64,000 nucleotides of DNA from Cohaesibacter sp. (GTDB lineage: Bacteria > Pseudomonadota > Alphaproteobacteria > Rhizobiales > Cohaesibacteraceae), in assembly GCA_025210795.1 (NCBI GenBank), contig JAOAQZ010000039.1, positions 1-64,000 of the forward strand, in the 5' to 3' direction. The position numbers were made by a program, and so were the translations under genes. Shown here piece after piece: positions 56,001 through 63,313 of the stretch (position 1 is its first letter; each line of letters begins with the position of its first letter). A model generated the notes under the pieces. That model was not told the DNA's origin and made no database searches. It saw only the letters and a list, made by a program, of their open reading frames with translations.

Positions 56001-56587
56001 TCAGGGGCGCAGGCAACCTGCTGGGCGAAGAGCAGTCGGGCCACGTCAAGGAAGTGGGTTATGAACTCTATCAGCAAATGCTGGAAGAGGCTGTGGCATC
56101 GCTCAAATCCGGCGACATGTCCATGATGGACGACAAGTGGTCGCCGCAAATTTCCATCGGCACGCCGGTTCTGATCCCTGAAACTTACGTGGCAGATCTG
56201 CAATTGCGCCTCAGCCTCTATCGCCGTCTTGCTGATCTGGTGGAAGCCGACGAGATTGATGAATTTGGCGCTGAATTGATTGACCGCTTCGGGCCGCAGC
56301 CTGACGAGGTCAAACATCTGCTCAAGATTGTTTTCATCAAGGGTCTATGCCGTAAGGCCAATGTCGAGAAAATTGACGCAGGTCCAAAAGGCGCGGTGAT
56401 CGCACTGCGCAATGGCGAATTCGCCAATCCGGCAAAGCTGATGCAATATATCTCGGAGCAGGGCGTCCTCGCCAAGGTCCGCCCGGATATGAAAGTCGTG
56501 CTGATCCGCAACTGGGACCGGCCAATGGATCGCCTCAAAGGTACAGCCATCATCATGACCCAGCTTGCAAAACTGGCCCAATCCTGA
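53075..56587 (+). CDS. mfd: transcription-repair coupling factor
   Basis: A ~1170-residue DNA translocase that removes stalled RNA polymerase and recruits UvrA. The UvrB-like N-terminal module (about 10-350) is followed by the RNA polymerase-interacting domain (around 480-560; GDIVVHIEHGIGRFQGLKSV). The translocase has Walker A GDVGFGKTEVALRAA near residue 652, DEEQHFGV near 754 and RGRVGRSKTRAYAL. The C-terminal regulatory domain closes the protein. The frame is open to 52934 inside sdhE, but the ATG at 53075 (MQSLPMLSLNDALAQS) gives normal length. It is convergent with the PleD-like gene. Confidence 0.96.
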   Translation: MQSLPMLSLNDALAQSMMVHYSHVPDGMEGYALAQIAEQNLKNDGSGKVAAFYVARDYQRLVSMEQALRFFAPNMDVISIPAWDCVPYDRVSPNAEISARRMTALSQLAYGAFERPVIVLSTINALLQRVPSRTSIKKQSWSAKPGQIVDMDALVGWLETNGFLRTPTVREQGEYAVRGGIVDLFAPGKEEPIRLDFFGDTLESIRTFETESQRSVGQLRSIDLVSASEVVLTEEAISSFRSKYTGSFGASTRDDQLYHAVTEGRRYQGLEHWLPYLNSDLEALTDFTGTAPLVLDHLCDEAASERIELIQDHYESRKEAFESELDQGVPYKPIAPNLLYLSEEDWKGTLGTFKRVRLSPFDRPDNNLGEIVDCGGKQGRNFAAERSSGSVNIFDALIKHIAELKEARKRVTIACWSEGSADRMHQVLTDHGLTGLVPYKTWQARQVITQKQVGITVLELESGFETTKDAVIGEQDILGDRLIRNKRRRKKNSDFLTEATSLSQGDIVVHIEHGIGRFQGLKSVDAAGAPHDCLEIHYAGGDKLFLPVENIELLSRYGNADTEAQLDKLGGVAWQARKSKMKARIRMMADQLIKVAAERELRTAERIAPPEGLYDEFAARFPFDETDDQFNAIEQVFDDMGSGRPMDRLICGDVGFGKTEVALRAAFIAAMNGRQVAVVVPTTLLARQHYKTFAERFAGFPLNVAQASRLVSSKDLSATKKGLKEGNVDIVVGTHALLGKTVGFRDLGLLIIDEEQHFGVKHKERLKELRADVHVLTLSATPIPRTLQLALTGVRELSLIATPPVDRLAVRTFISPFDALTIREALLREHYRGGQSFYVCPRVSDIAEIHQFLTEQVPEVKVAVAHGQMPAGELDDIMTAFYDGQYDVLLSTTIVESGIDVPTANTLIVHRADMFGLSQLYQLRGRVGRSKTRAYALFTIPVKKILTPTAERRLKVLQSLDTLGAGFQLASHDLDIRGAGNLLGEEQSGHVKEVGYELYQQMLEEAVASLKSGDMSMMDDKWSPQISIGTPVLIPETYVADLQLRLSLYRRLADLVEADEIDEFGAELIDRFGPQPDEVKHLLKIVFIKGLCRKANVEKIDAGPKGAVIALRNGEFANPAKLMQYISEQGVLAKVRPDMKVVLIRNWDRPMDRLKGTAIIMTQLAKLAQS

Positions 56588-56638
56588 TCGGAAAGGGCCA
56601 GCCTCTGGCTTACACTGAATGCGCACAGGACCTGAGCG

Positions 56639-57988
56639 CTAGAATCGGGTGACGGGATTTTCAAAAAGATCTTTGAGGATTTTATCCGCATCCATTGTGG
56701 CCTGCTTGCTATCAAAATAGTGCAAAGAGAAATCAAGCGAAACCTTAATACCTTGCTGTGAGCTTTGCTCAACAAAAGGAGAGAGCTGGACAATGGCACG
56801 AATGCGCTGGAGCGCCGTGCGGGTTTCCTGAAGATCAGTATCGGGGAAAAGTGCAACAAAACGACCATTATCAAGGCGGGCCAGCATGTCTTCTGCTCGC
56901 ATGAGCGAGGAAATCAATCGCCCGACACGGGATAAAAGGCCATTTTCATTGATGCTGGACATCTCACGCCCGCCAATCAGGTCGAACCTGATATCAATCC
57001 CTGCAAAACTCACGCACGGCTTGGAGGCCTCATTGGGTAATGCTTCAAGATGGGTTTTTAAGAAGGTCTCGGAATAAAGCCGTGTCACCTCGTCGGTTGG
57101 CATCAACAGGCGCGCTTCAGAAAAAATCTTGCGCAATTGCTGGCGATATCGCTCTTCCCGCACCAGAATATCAATCCGGTTTTCAAAGAAGCTACCAGAG
57201 AACGGAAAGGAGACAATATCATTGGCACCTGATGCCAGACCTGCCAATCCGTCCTGCGAAGCCTTTTTGTGGCAAATGAGAATAATCGGCAGGGAAAAAT
57301 AGGATGGGTTACGACGCAGATCCTCAATGAAGGCAATCAGATGGGCGTTATAGTCGCTCAGCTCCACAATCAGGGCATCAAATTGCTGCTCTTTGAGCAT
57401 ATCTTCCGCCATGGCGGGGGTAAGGGCCGCAACGGTTTCTACGTCGTCTGGCAAAGCACTCTGAATGGGCAGAAAAGCCATGCCTGAGCCAATGAATAAC
57501 AGTCGCTGCTGTGTCATATCCCGCGGAGGGGGAACCACAGGAAGACCAACACCGAACCGCTTAAAGGTCGTCGCACGGCGCTCAGCTTCCCGCCTCATGG
57601 TTGAAAGGCGCATCAGCGAAATAAGCCGATTGGAAATAAGATCGCCTGTAAGGGGCGGCTGCAAGATATCACTAAAATGCGCAAGTTGATCTTCGCTCAG
57701 ATCCACGCCTGGCTGCGCAATTGCCACAAGGGGAATGCGCGCAGCGTCTAAGCCATGCTGACTGCGCAAGGCAATTGCCTTTTCGATCACATCCCCAATC
57801 TGCGCATCCTCGACATTGAGCAAATCAAGCAAAAGAATATCAGCTTGCAACTCAACCGATGATGGCTCTTTCTCAAGCAGGACACAGTGCGACCAGACAT
57901 CAAAGTCATTATCCATGAGCAACGAGGCCCATTCCGGCACATCATAGCCAAAGTCCTGCTCAGTAAGGACGAGTGCTTGTTTTCCCAT
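56639..57988 (-). CDS. PleD-like protein: two receiver domains and degenerate GGDEF
   Basis: A 449-residue protein laid out like PleD. Receiver 1 (about 1-130) has the acceptor Asp55 in ILLLDLLN. Receiver 2 (about 160-280) has Glu209 (FDALIVELSD) where the Asp should be. The C-terminal domain (about 290-449) aligns with a diguanylate cyclase, but GGDEF is replaced by DNGRF at 373-377 (LARLDNGRFVALFPD), so cyclic di-GMP synthesis is very unlikely. The fold could still bind nucleotide or dimerise. It follows the ANL-like gene by 88 bases on the same strand. It is probably a signalling adaptor; the partner is unknown. Confidence 0.82.
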   Translation of the reverse strand: MGKQALVLTEQDFGYDVPEWASLLMDNDFDVWSHCVLLEKEPSSVELQADILLLDLLNVEDAQIGDVIEKAIALRSQHGLDAARIPLVAIAQPGVDLSEDQLAHFSDILQPPLTGDLISNRLISLMRLSTMRREAERRATTFKRFGVGLPVVPPPRDMTQQRLLFIGSGMAFLPIQSALPDDVETVAALTPAMAEDMLKEQQFDALIVELSDYNAHLIAFIEDLRRNPSYFSLPIILICHKKASQDGLAGLASGANDIVSFPFSGSFFENRIDILVREERYRQQLRKIFSEARLLMPTDEVTRLYSETFLKTHLEALPNEASKPCVSFAGIDIRFDLIGGREMSSINENGLLSRVGRLISSLMRAEDMLARLDNGRFVALFPDTDLQETRTALQRIRAIVQLSPFVEQSSQQGIKVSLDFSLHYFDSKQATMDADKILKDLFENPVTRF

Positions 57989-58076
57989 TCTTTATCTCTT
58001 TCGCAGTAAGCGTGATGCACTCATTAAAAAGGAGAGGAAGGCTGAAGGCCACCAGATCCAAAACAGGACCGGACGA

Positions 58077-59777
58077 TCAGGCAACCTTCTGAGTTTTGAT
58101 GATATCTTGCAAGGATGTGCGCAGAACACTGCCATCATCTCGCCTTGGAACCTCATCAACCACAAGAATGTCTTCCGGCCATTTGTGGCTGGAAATTCCA
58201 GCTTTGGACAAGGCTTCATGAAAGTCTGCAAGCGCATAACCAGGATCACCCACGACAAGCGCTGCCAGAATGACGACATCGCCGGACTGGTCCCGCCGCG
58301 TAAACACAGCGGCATCGTCAATCCCCTCACAGGATTGATAAAGTCCATCAAGATCTTGCGCCCGTTCGGCAAAGCCGCCCAGCCGGATAACGTCACTCAA
58401 ATCGCCCAAGGGAGAAAAGAAGACTTGTTCATCCTGTTGATCGGTCACGCGGCAACCCACATCGCAATGGACATGCCCTTTGCGAGAAGCGGGAAGGGGG
58501 ATAGCGTCTTGTTCCCCCGGCTCAGGGAAACGAGTTCGCGGAACCATGGGGCCCTTAACGCATAGCTCACCTCCCAAAAGAGAGGCATCAAACTGCGCCT
58601 TGGCTTCTTCAAGCCCGAACAGATCAGTCTCTAGCCAGACTTTACTGCCATCCTCATCACTGGTTTTAATGGCACCAAGGGGAATTGGGCCAACAAAACC
58701 GGGCTTGCGACGAATCTGACTAAAGAGAGCCAATTCGTTGAAAATTGTAAGATCCACCAATCGGGCTGCAGTTTCATTGCCTCTGAAACTCTCACCGCTC
58801 GTATGGATACGGTTCCAGACAAGGGAAACACTTAACAGTTGCTCCCGCACTTGGTCACTCAACTCACAATGAAACATTTCCCATTGATGAGCCGGAAGCA
58901 TGACATGCTGGCCACCAAACTCGGCCAAATGAGCCGCCATGCGCGGATAGTGAGTAAAATGGTGGAACTGAATCCGCGCACCGCTATAAAGAGCAGCCCC
59001 GAAGGCCGCAGAGAGGCCAGACAACCCGCTCCAATGATGGGTCATGAAAAGGCATTGATCCGCGCCAAGATTGATTTGTGCCGCATGAAACCGGCTTGCA
59101 GCCAAAATCTGGTTGTGACTGCGCCCGACAGGGGCGGAAGGGTGATTGGTTGCTGTGGTCCACTGAACCGCAAGAATATCATCCGCCCCATGATCAAAGC
59201 CGTCTGCGCTTAACGCATCCTCGTCCAGCTCCTCATGCCCTTCAAGCATGGGCGCAAGCTCAACAAGGCCATCAGGAATATCATCGCCAAGGCAAAACAC
59301 AAAGCGGATGGAGAACATTTCAGCTGCAACATTTCGAACGCGCTCGGCTACCGGCTCGTCTTCATACCGCGAGCAGCAAACCACAGCCTTGGCACCAACA
59401 GCCTCTAGCTGGGCTTTCAGATCAGCCTCGCCAAGCGACAGCGGAAGAGGGGCCACAACAAGCCCTGCCCGGCTTGCCGCCAGAATTAGCAACGAAGCGT
59501 CCACACAAGGAGGCAGCAGCATTGCAATGACAGTATCACTCTTCACGCCAATACTGGACAAAAACCCAGCCAGCCCGACCGTGCGGCGATAAGCTTGATC
59601 GAAGGTGAGACACTGGGGCTCACGCCCACAAATATCGTGCAAGTCAGAATCATCAACAAAACCCAGAGCATCCGGGCGGTCTTTCGCATGGGTGAGAAGA
59701 ATTTGATCCAGACGTTTGTCTTGCCAAACGCCAGAGGCGTGATAAAGCTCACGTTCTTCCGTGTCAGAGAGGAGCAT
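58077..59777 (-). CDS. ANL superfamily (AMP-binding) protein with degenerate catalytic motifs
   Basis: A 566-residue protein with the acyl-CoA synthetase fold: LTFDQAYRRTVGLAGFLSSI and VIAMLLPPCVDASLLILAAS are clear family segments. The working motifs are altered. The phosphate loop (normally TSGSTGxPK) reads TTATNHPSAPVGRSHN at 207-222. The A5 region is IFNELALFSQ, the hinge motif (normally GRxDD) is LGDLSDVIRLGG at 457-468, and the catalytic Lys of the A10 motif (PxxxxGKxxR) is Ser550 in VPRRDDGSVLRTS. Adenylation activity is therefore doubtful; it may be a binding or scaffold protein. It lies between a binding protein gene and the PleD-like gene on the same strand. Confidence 0.78.
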   Translation of the reverse strand: MLLSDTEERELYHASGVWQDKRLDQILLTHAKDRPDALGFVDDSDLHDICGREPQCLTFDQAYRRTVGLAGFLSSIGVKSDTVIAMLLPPCVDASLLILAASRAGLVVAPLPLSLGEADLKAQLEAVGAKAVVCCSRYEDEPVAERVRNVAAEMFSIRFVFCLGDDIPDGLVELAPMLEGHEELDEDALSADGFDHGADDILAVQWTTATNHPSAPVGRSHNQILAASRFHAAQINLGADQCLFMTHHWSGLSGLSAAFGAALYSGARIQFHHFTHYPRMAAHLAEFGGQHVMLPAHQWEMFHCELSDQVREQLLSVSLVWNRIHTSGESFRGNETAARLVDLTIFNELALFSQIRRKPGFVGPIPLGAIKTSDEDGSKVWLETDLFGLEEAKAQFDASLLGGELCVKGPMVPRTRFPEPGEQDAIPLPASRKGHVHCDVGCRVTDQQDEQVFFSPLGDLSDVIRLGGFAERAQDLDGLYQSCEGIDDAAVFTRRDQSGDVVILAALVVGDPGYALADFHEALSKAGISSHKWPEDILVVDEVPRRDDGSVLRTSLQDIIKTQKVA

Positions 59778-59903
59778 TAGAGGACCTCATGCAACCAGTT
59801 GATAGAATCATAATTTGGCCCATATTAGCTGATTCCTCCTAGTTTGCGCGTACCAAACCCCTAAATCATGGCGAAGATGGCAGCTTTTGGGCACAAACCC
59901 GCG

Positions 59904-61814
59904 TTAGCGAATGCGTTTATCCCACCATGTTGAGGGATGATAACCCGAAAGAGGTTGCCCTTTGGGCATGCCAATATGCGACCAGATGCCAAGCCATTGG
60001 TCAGACTTATGAAAAAGCGGCACTACATAATAGCCATTGATCAAAACCCGATCAAAAGCGCGCACCGCGGCCGTGAAATCTTCCTGCGAACGGGCTGCCA
60101 GCAATGCAGCAATCATTGCATCAAGCGCCGGATCATTGGCACCAGCCTGATTGAACCAGCCATCCTTGTTGCGCTGGGAAGAATGCCATCGGGAAATCTG
60201 CTCATTGCCGGGCGAAAGAGAAGCGGACCAGGACATTTTCATCATGTCAAAATCCATGGTCTTGCGCCGCTCCCAATATTGGGCGCTATCGACAGTTCGG
60301 ATCGACATCACAATACCGATCCGCTCCAGTATACGGCTATAAACAAGAGCAAGGCGTTCTTGTTCCTTGGATGTTGCAAGAAACTCAAACTGCAATGCCT
60401 TACCGGTAGAGGCCTCTTTCATTATGCCGTTATCAAGCTGGTAACCGGCTTTGCCAAGTATCTTGATGGCCTGCGCCATAACCCGCCGCATATCACGGCC
60501 ATTTTTAGCCGAGACCGGCAGATAACGCCCCTCAAGAATATCCGCATCAATCACATCAAGGTAAGGCTCCAATAATTTCAATTCCAATGAATTAGCCTTA
60601 AGCCCGAGCGAAGAAAGGGAAGAATTCTGAAAATAGCTGCCGCTTCTTTTAAAGAGGGAGTGATAGAGATTCTTGTTCACCCATTCAAAATCAAACAACA
60701 TCGCAAGTGCGCGGCGCACCTCGCGTTTGGCAAAAACGGGTCGGCGAGTGTTAAAAACGAAGGCTGACATGCCCTTGGGCAATTGAGACAAAAAAGTCTT
60801 TTGCAGCACCTTGCCTTCTTTGGCCGCTGTAAAATCATACTGGTTGGCCCAGCGAGCCGGATCTGATTCCGGCTGCATATCAAATTCACCCTTTTTGAAG
60901 GCTTCGAACAGCGCCGTATTGTCCCTGAAATATTCGATGCGGATCTGATCAAAATTATCCATTCCCCGCTTGATCGGGAGATCACGCCCCCAATAATCAG
61001 GATCCCGCTTCAGGATCAGTTTGCTGCCTGCATCAACCTTGTCGATGAGATAGGGACCAGAGCCAATAAACTGATACAGACCTGATTTTGCAAATTTTTG
61101 CGGATCAATGGCATGCTTGGGTAACACCGGCAGCATACCAATCAATAATGGCAACTCCCGATCATCACCATTTTCAAAAACGAATCTAACCTGACCTTCC
61201 TCAGGTTGTTCAATGCGGGCGATTCGCTTAATTCGGCTCTGATAAGAGGGCCGCCCGTGCTCTTTCAACAGATCAACGGTAAAAAGCACATCTTCTACGC
61301 TGATTGGATGACCATCAGAAAAGCGCGCTTCAGGGCGAATCTTAAAAGTAATAGAGGCGCGATCTTGCGGCAAATCCACCCATTCAGCAATAAGGCCGTA
61401 AAGAGAGAAAGGTTCATCGCCAGCCCGCATCATCAGGGGTTCATATACATTCAGCCCCAGTGAAACATCCCACAAACCTCGCGGTGATACACCCTTGAGC
61501 AGAAACGGATTAAGGCTGTCAAAGCTGCCCTGCAGGCCAAAAGCAATTCTACCGCCCTTGGGTGCGTCGATGTTGATATAATCTAGAGCGTTGAAATCTT
61601 GAGAATATTTAGGATCACCATGCATCGCGACACCATGGGAGGGCGCAGCACGGGCCGCTACAGAAACAAACAGGCAGAGAACGAAAGCAACAAAAATGAC
61701 CAAAAAAGACGCATAAAACTGGTCTTTATGCCAGAGAGATGAGGCATAACGCACAATCGCATAATTGCTACCTCGGGGCATCTTACCCAACATGCTGGCT
61801 CTCATTGTTTGCAT
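59904..61814 (-). CDS. YejA-like ABC transporter substrate-binding protein (SBP family 5)
   Basis: A 636-residue periplasmic solute-binding protein of the oligopeptide family 5, YejA branch. A long N-terminal lead precedes the hydrophobic signal segment FLVIFVAFVLCLFVSVAARA (about 38-57). DYINIDAPKGGRIAFGLQGS and FDSLNPFLLKGVSPRGL are branch signatures. SDGHPISVEDVLFTVDLLKE and GSGPYLIDKVDAGSKLILKR follow. Such proteins take up peptides, including microcin C in E. coli. The true start may be one of the Met at residues 4, 8 or 12. No permease or ATPase genes (yejB, yejE, yejF) follow it in this window. Spacing to the ANL-like gene is 126 bases. Confidence 0.88.
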   Translation of the reverse strand: MQTMRASMLGKMPRGSNYAIVRYASSLWHKDQFYASFLVIFVAFVLCLFVSVAARAAPSHGVAMHGDPKYSQDFNALDYINIDAPKGGRIAFGLQGSFDSLNPFLLKGVSPRGLWDVSLGLNVYEPLMMRAGDEPFSLYGLIAEWVDLPQDRASITFKIRPEARFSDGHPISVEDVLFTVDLLKEHGRPSYQSRIKRIARIEQPEEGQVRFVFENGDDRELPLLIGMLPVLPKHAIDPQKFAKSGLYQFIGSGPYLIDKVDAGSKLILKRDPDYWGRDLPIKRGMDNFDQIRIEYFRDNTALFEAFKKGEFDMQPESDPARWANQYDFTAAKEGKVLQKTFLSQLPKGMSAFVFNTRRPVFAKREVRRALAMLFDFEWVNKNLYHSLFKRSGSYFQNSSLSSLGLKANSLELKLLEPYLDVIDADILEGRYLPVSAKNGRDMRRVMAQAIKILGKAGYQLDNGIMKEASTGKALQFEFLATSKEQERLALVYSRILERIGIVMSIRTVDSAQYWERRKTMDFDMMKMSWSASLSPGNEQISRWHSSQRNKDGWFNQAGANDPALDAMIAALLAARSQEDFTAAVRAFDRVLINGYYVVPLFHKSDQWLGIWSHIGMPKGQPLSGYHPSTWWDKRIR

Positions 61815-62051
61815 TCCTTATTCCGCTCCTTATGTCGCAGCAGCCACTCGAATCGACATTCCCAACGCTATCATAAAATGGAATATCCACCTGTTTGTTT
61901 TCCGCACTGGTATTTTTAAGCGTCTGCTTGTAGAACAAATCCAAAGAGCCACTATTCTGCCCAATTCATTAGGGATGTTGGGCCAGAAACAAAAACACGA
62001 AGTTGGCCAGACTGGCTTCAACCACATTGAATTACATACGGGATTTCATTC

Positions 62052-62696
62052 ATGATCATGATTGACAAGGCAGCAAAGCTGTTAAAGCCTTTTATGCTTG
62101 GTGCTTTCGCCGCAACCCTGTTTTCTGCCACAGCCTCTGCTCAGGCTCCCGCGCCACAAGCTGGCGAAGCGCTCAAGCAGGCCAACAAAAACTGGGTCAA
62201 AATCTGCTCTCAGGATCCTAAGACCAAGAAAAGCCTCTGCATGATCGTTCAGGAATTGCGTGCTGAGACCGGTCAGTTTCTGGCCTCTGTCGCGGTTCGC
62301 GAGATTGAAGGTAAAAAGCGCAAGAGCCTCGTGATTGCCATCACCCCCGGCATGCTGCTCCAGCCTGGCCTTTCTTTGCAAATTGACAAGGGCAAACAGA
62401 ATAAAGGCGCTTACGGCATTTGCTTCCCGAACGCCTGTTATGCAGAAATCGTGATTGATGCCAATTACATCGCTCAGATGAAAAAAGGCTCTCAACTGTC
62501 TTTGACCACACTGAACCAGCAGGCACAGCCAGTTCGGTTTGATCTGACACTCTCAGGATTTACTGCAGCCTATGATGGCAAAGCGCTTGATCCAACCAAG
62601 GTCGCAAGCGAGCAGAAAAACCTGCAGGAAGAACTACGCAAGCGCGCAGAAGAGCAGCGCCAAAAGCTTCTTGAGCAGAAGAAAAAAGCCAACTAA
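62052..62696 (+). CDS. invasion-associated locus B (IalB) family protein
   Basis: A 214-residue secreted protein. The signal peptide (KLLKPFMLGAFAATLFSATA, cleavage near SAQA) precedes the IalB domain (about 38-175): WVKICSQDPKTKKSLCMIVQ, LVIAITPGMLLQPGLSLQID and YGICFPNACYAEIVIDANYI, with the usual Cys pairs. A Lys/Glu/Gln-rich helix ends the protein (EEQRQKLLEQKKKAN). IalB was named for host-cell invasion in Bartonella, but the family is common in free-living alphaproteobacteria and its role is not known. It is divergent from the YejA-like gene. Confidence 0.92.
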   Translation: MIMIDKAAKLLKPFMLGAFAATLFSATASAQAPAPQAGEALKQANKNWVKICSQDPKTKKSLCMIVQELRAETGQFLASVAVREIEGKKRKSLVIAITPGMLLQPGLSLQIDKGKQNKGAYGICFPNACYAEIVIDANYIAQMKKGSQLSLTTLNQQAQPVRFDLTLSGFTAAYDGKALDPTKVASEQKNLQEELRKRAEEQRQKLLEQKKKAN

Positions 62697-62775
62697 AGAT
62701 GAAATCGGCGGGCCTCTTTTACAACAGGCCCGCTAACATCATCCAAGGCCCGAAGCCTTCAAGGCCATATGAATC

Positions 62776-62816
62776 AAAAGCCCCCCGGTTGCCAATAAGC
62801 ACCGGGGGGCTTTTTA
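62776..62816. terminator. bidirectional terminator between ialB and hspQ
   Basis: A perfect 14-bp stem, AAAAGCCCCCCGGT (62776-62789) with ACCGGGGGGCTTTT (62801-62814), and an 11-base loop. It serves both convergent genes. Two smaller hairpins lie before it: GCGGGCCT/AGGCCCGC (62708-62733) and AAGGC/GCCTT (62745-62759). Confidence 0.92.
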
Positions 62817-62846
62817 TTTCAGAATAATAGGACCAAGACAGCCCAA

Positions 62847-63179
62847 TCAGTTCAGCAAATCATCAATCGGTTGATAAATGCCACTTTTGCGACCTTTGAA
62901 AACCTGATGAACCTGAGGGTGCCTGACGGGTTCTCCACTCTCATCTTCCAACAAATTTTGCTCCGAGACATAGGCGACATATTCTGTCTCCTCATTCTCG
63001 GCAAACAAATGATAGAAGGGTTGGTCCTTGCGCGGCCGAACATCTTCGGGAATGGCCTCATACCATTCCTCACTATTGTCAAATTCGGGATCCACGTCGA
63101 AAATAACGCCACGGAACGAATAGACGCGATGCCGAACCACCTGACCAATCTGAAATTTGGCAGTTTTCATCTTTGTCAT
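62847..63179 (-). CDS. hspQ: heat shock protein HspQ
   Basis: A 110-residue protein of the HspQ/YccV family. The signature KFQIGQVVRHRVYSFRGVIF opens the domain, followed by VDPEFDNSEEWYEAIPEDVR, PFYHLFAENEETEYVAYVSE and QNLLEDESGEPVRHP. In E. coli HspQ binds hemimethylated DNA and acts as a specificity factor for the Lon protease; here the role is inferred from the family. Two Met codons (first and fourth) are possible starts. It is convergent with ialB. Confidence 0.94.
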   Translation of the reverse strand: MTKMKTAKFQIGQVVRHRVYSFRGVIFDVDPEFDNSEEWYEAIPEDVRPRKDQPFYHLFAENEETEYVAYVSEQNLLEDESGEPVRHPQVHQVFKGRKSGIYQPIDDLLN

Positions 63180-63313
63180 GCAAACAGGCTCCGCTTACAG
63201 CTTTTCAATTTAAATCTTTGTCCAAGACGATCGAACAAATTGCAAGAGCCGTAGAGGCCACGAGCCTGCCTGCTTGTCAAGTAACAAATCCGATTTTGGC
63301 AGAAATACAGCCC

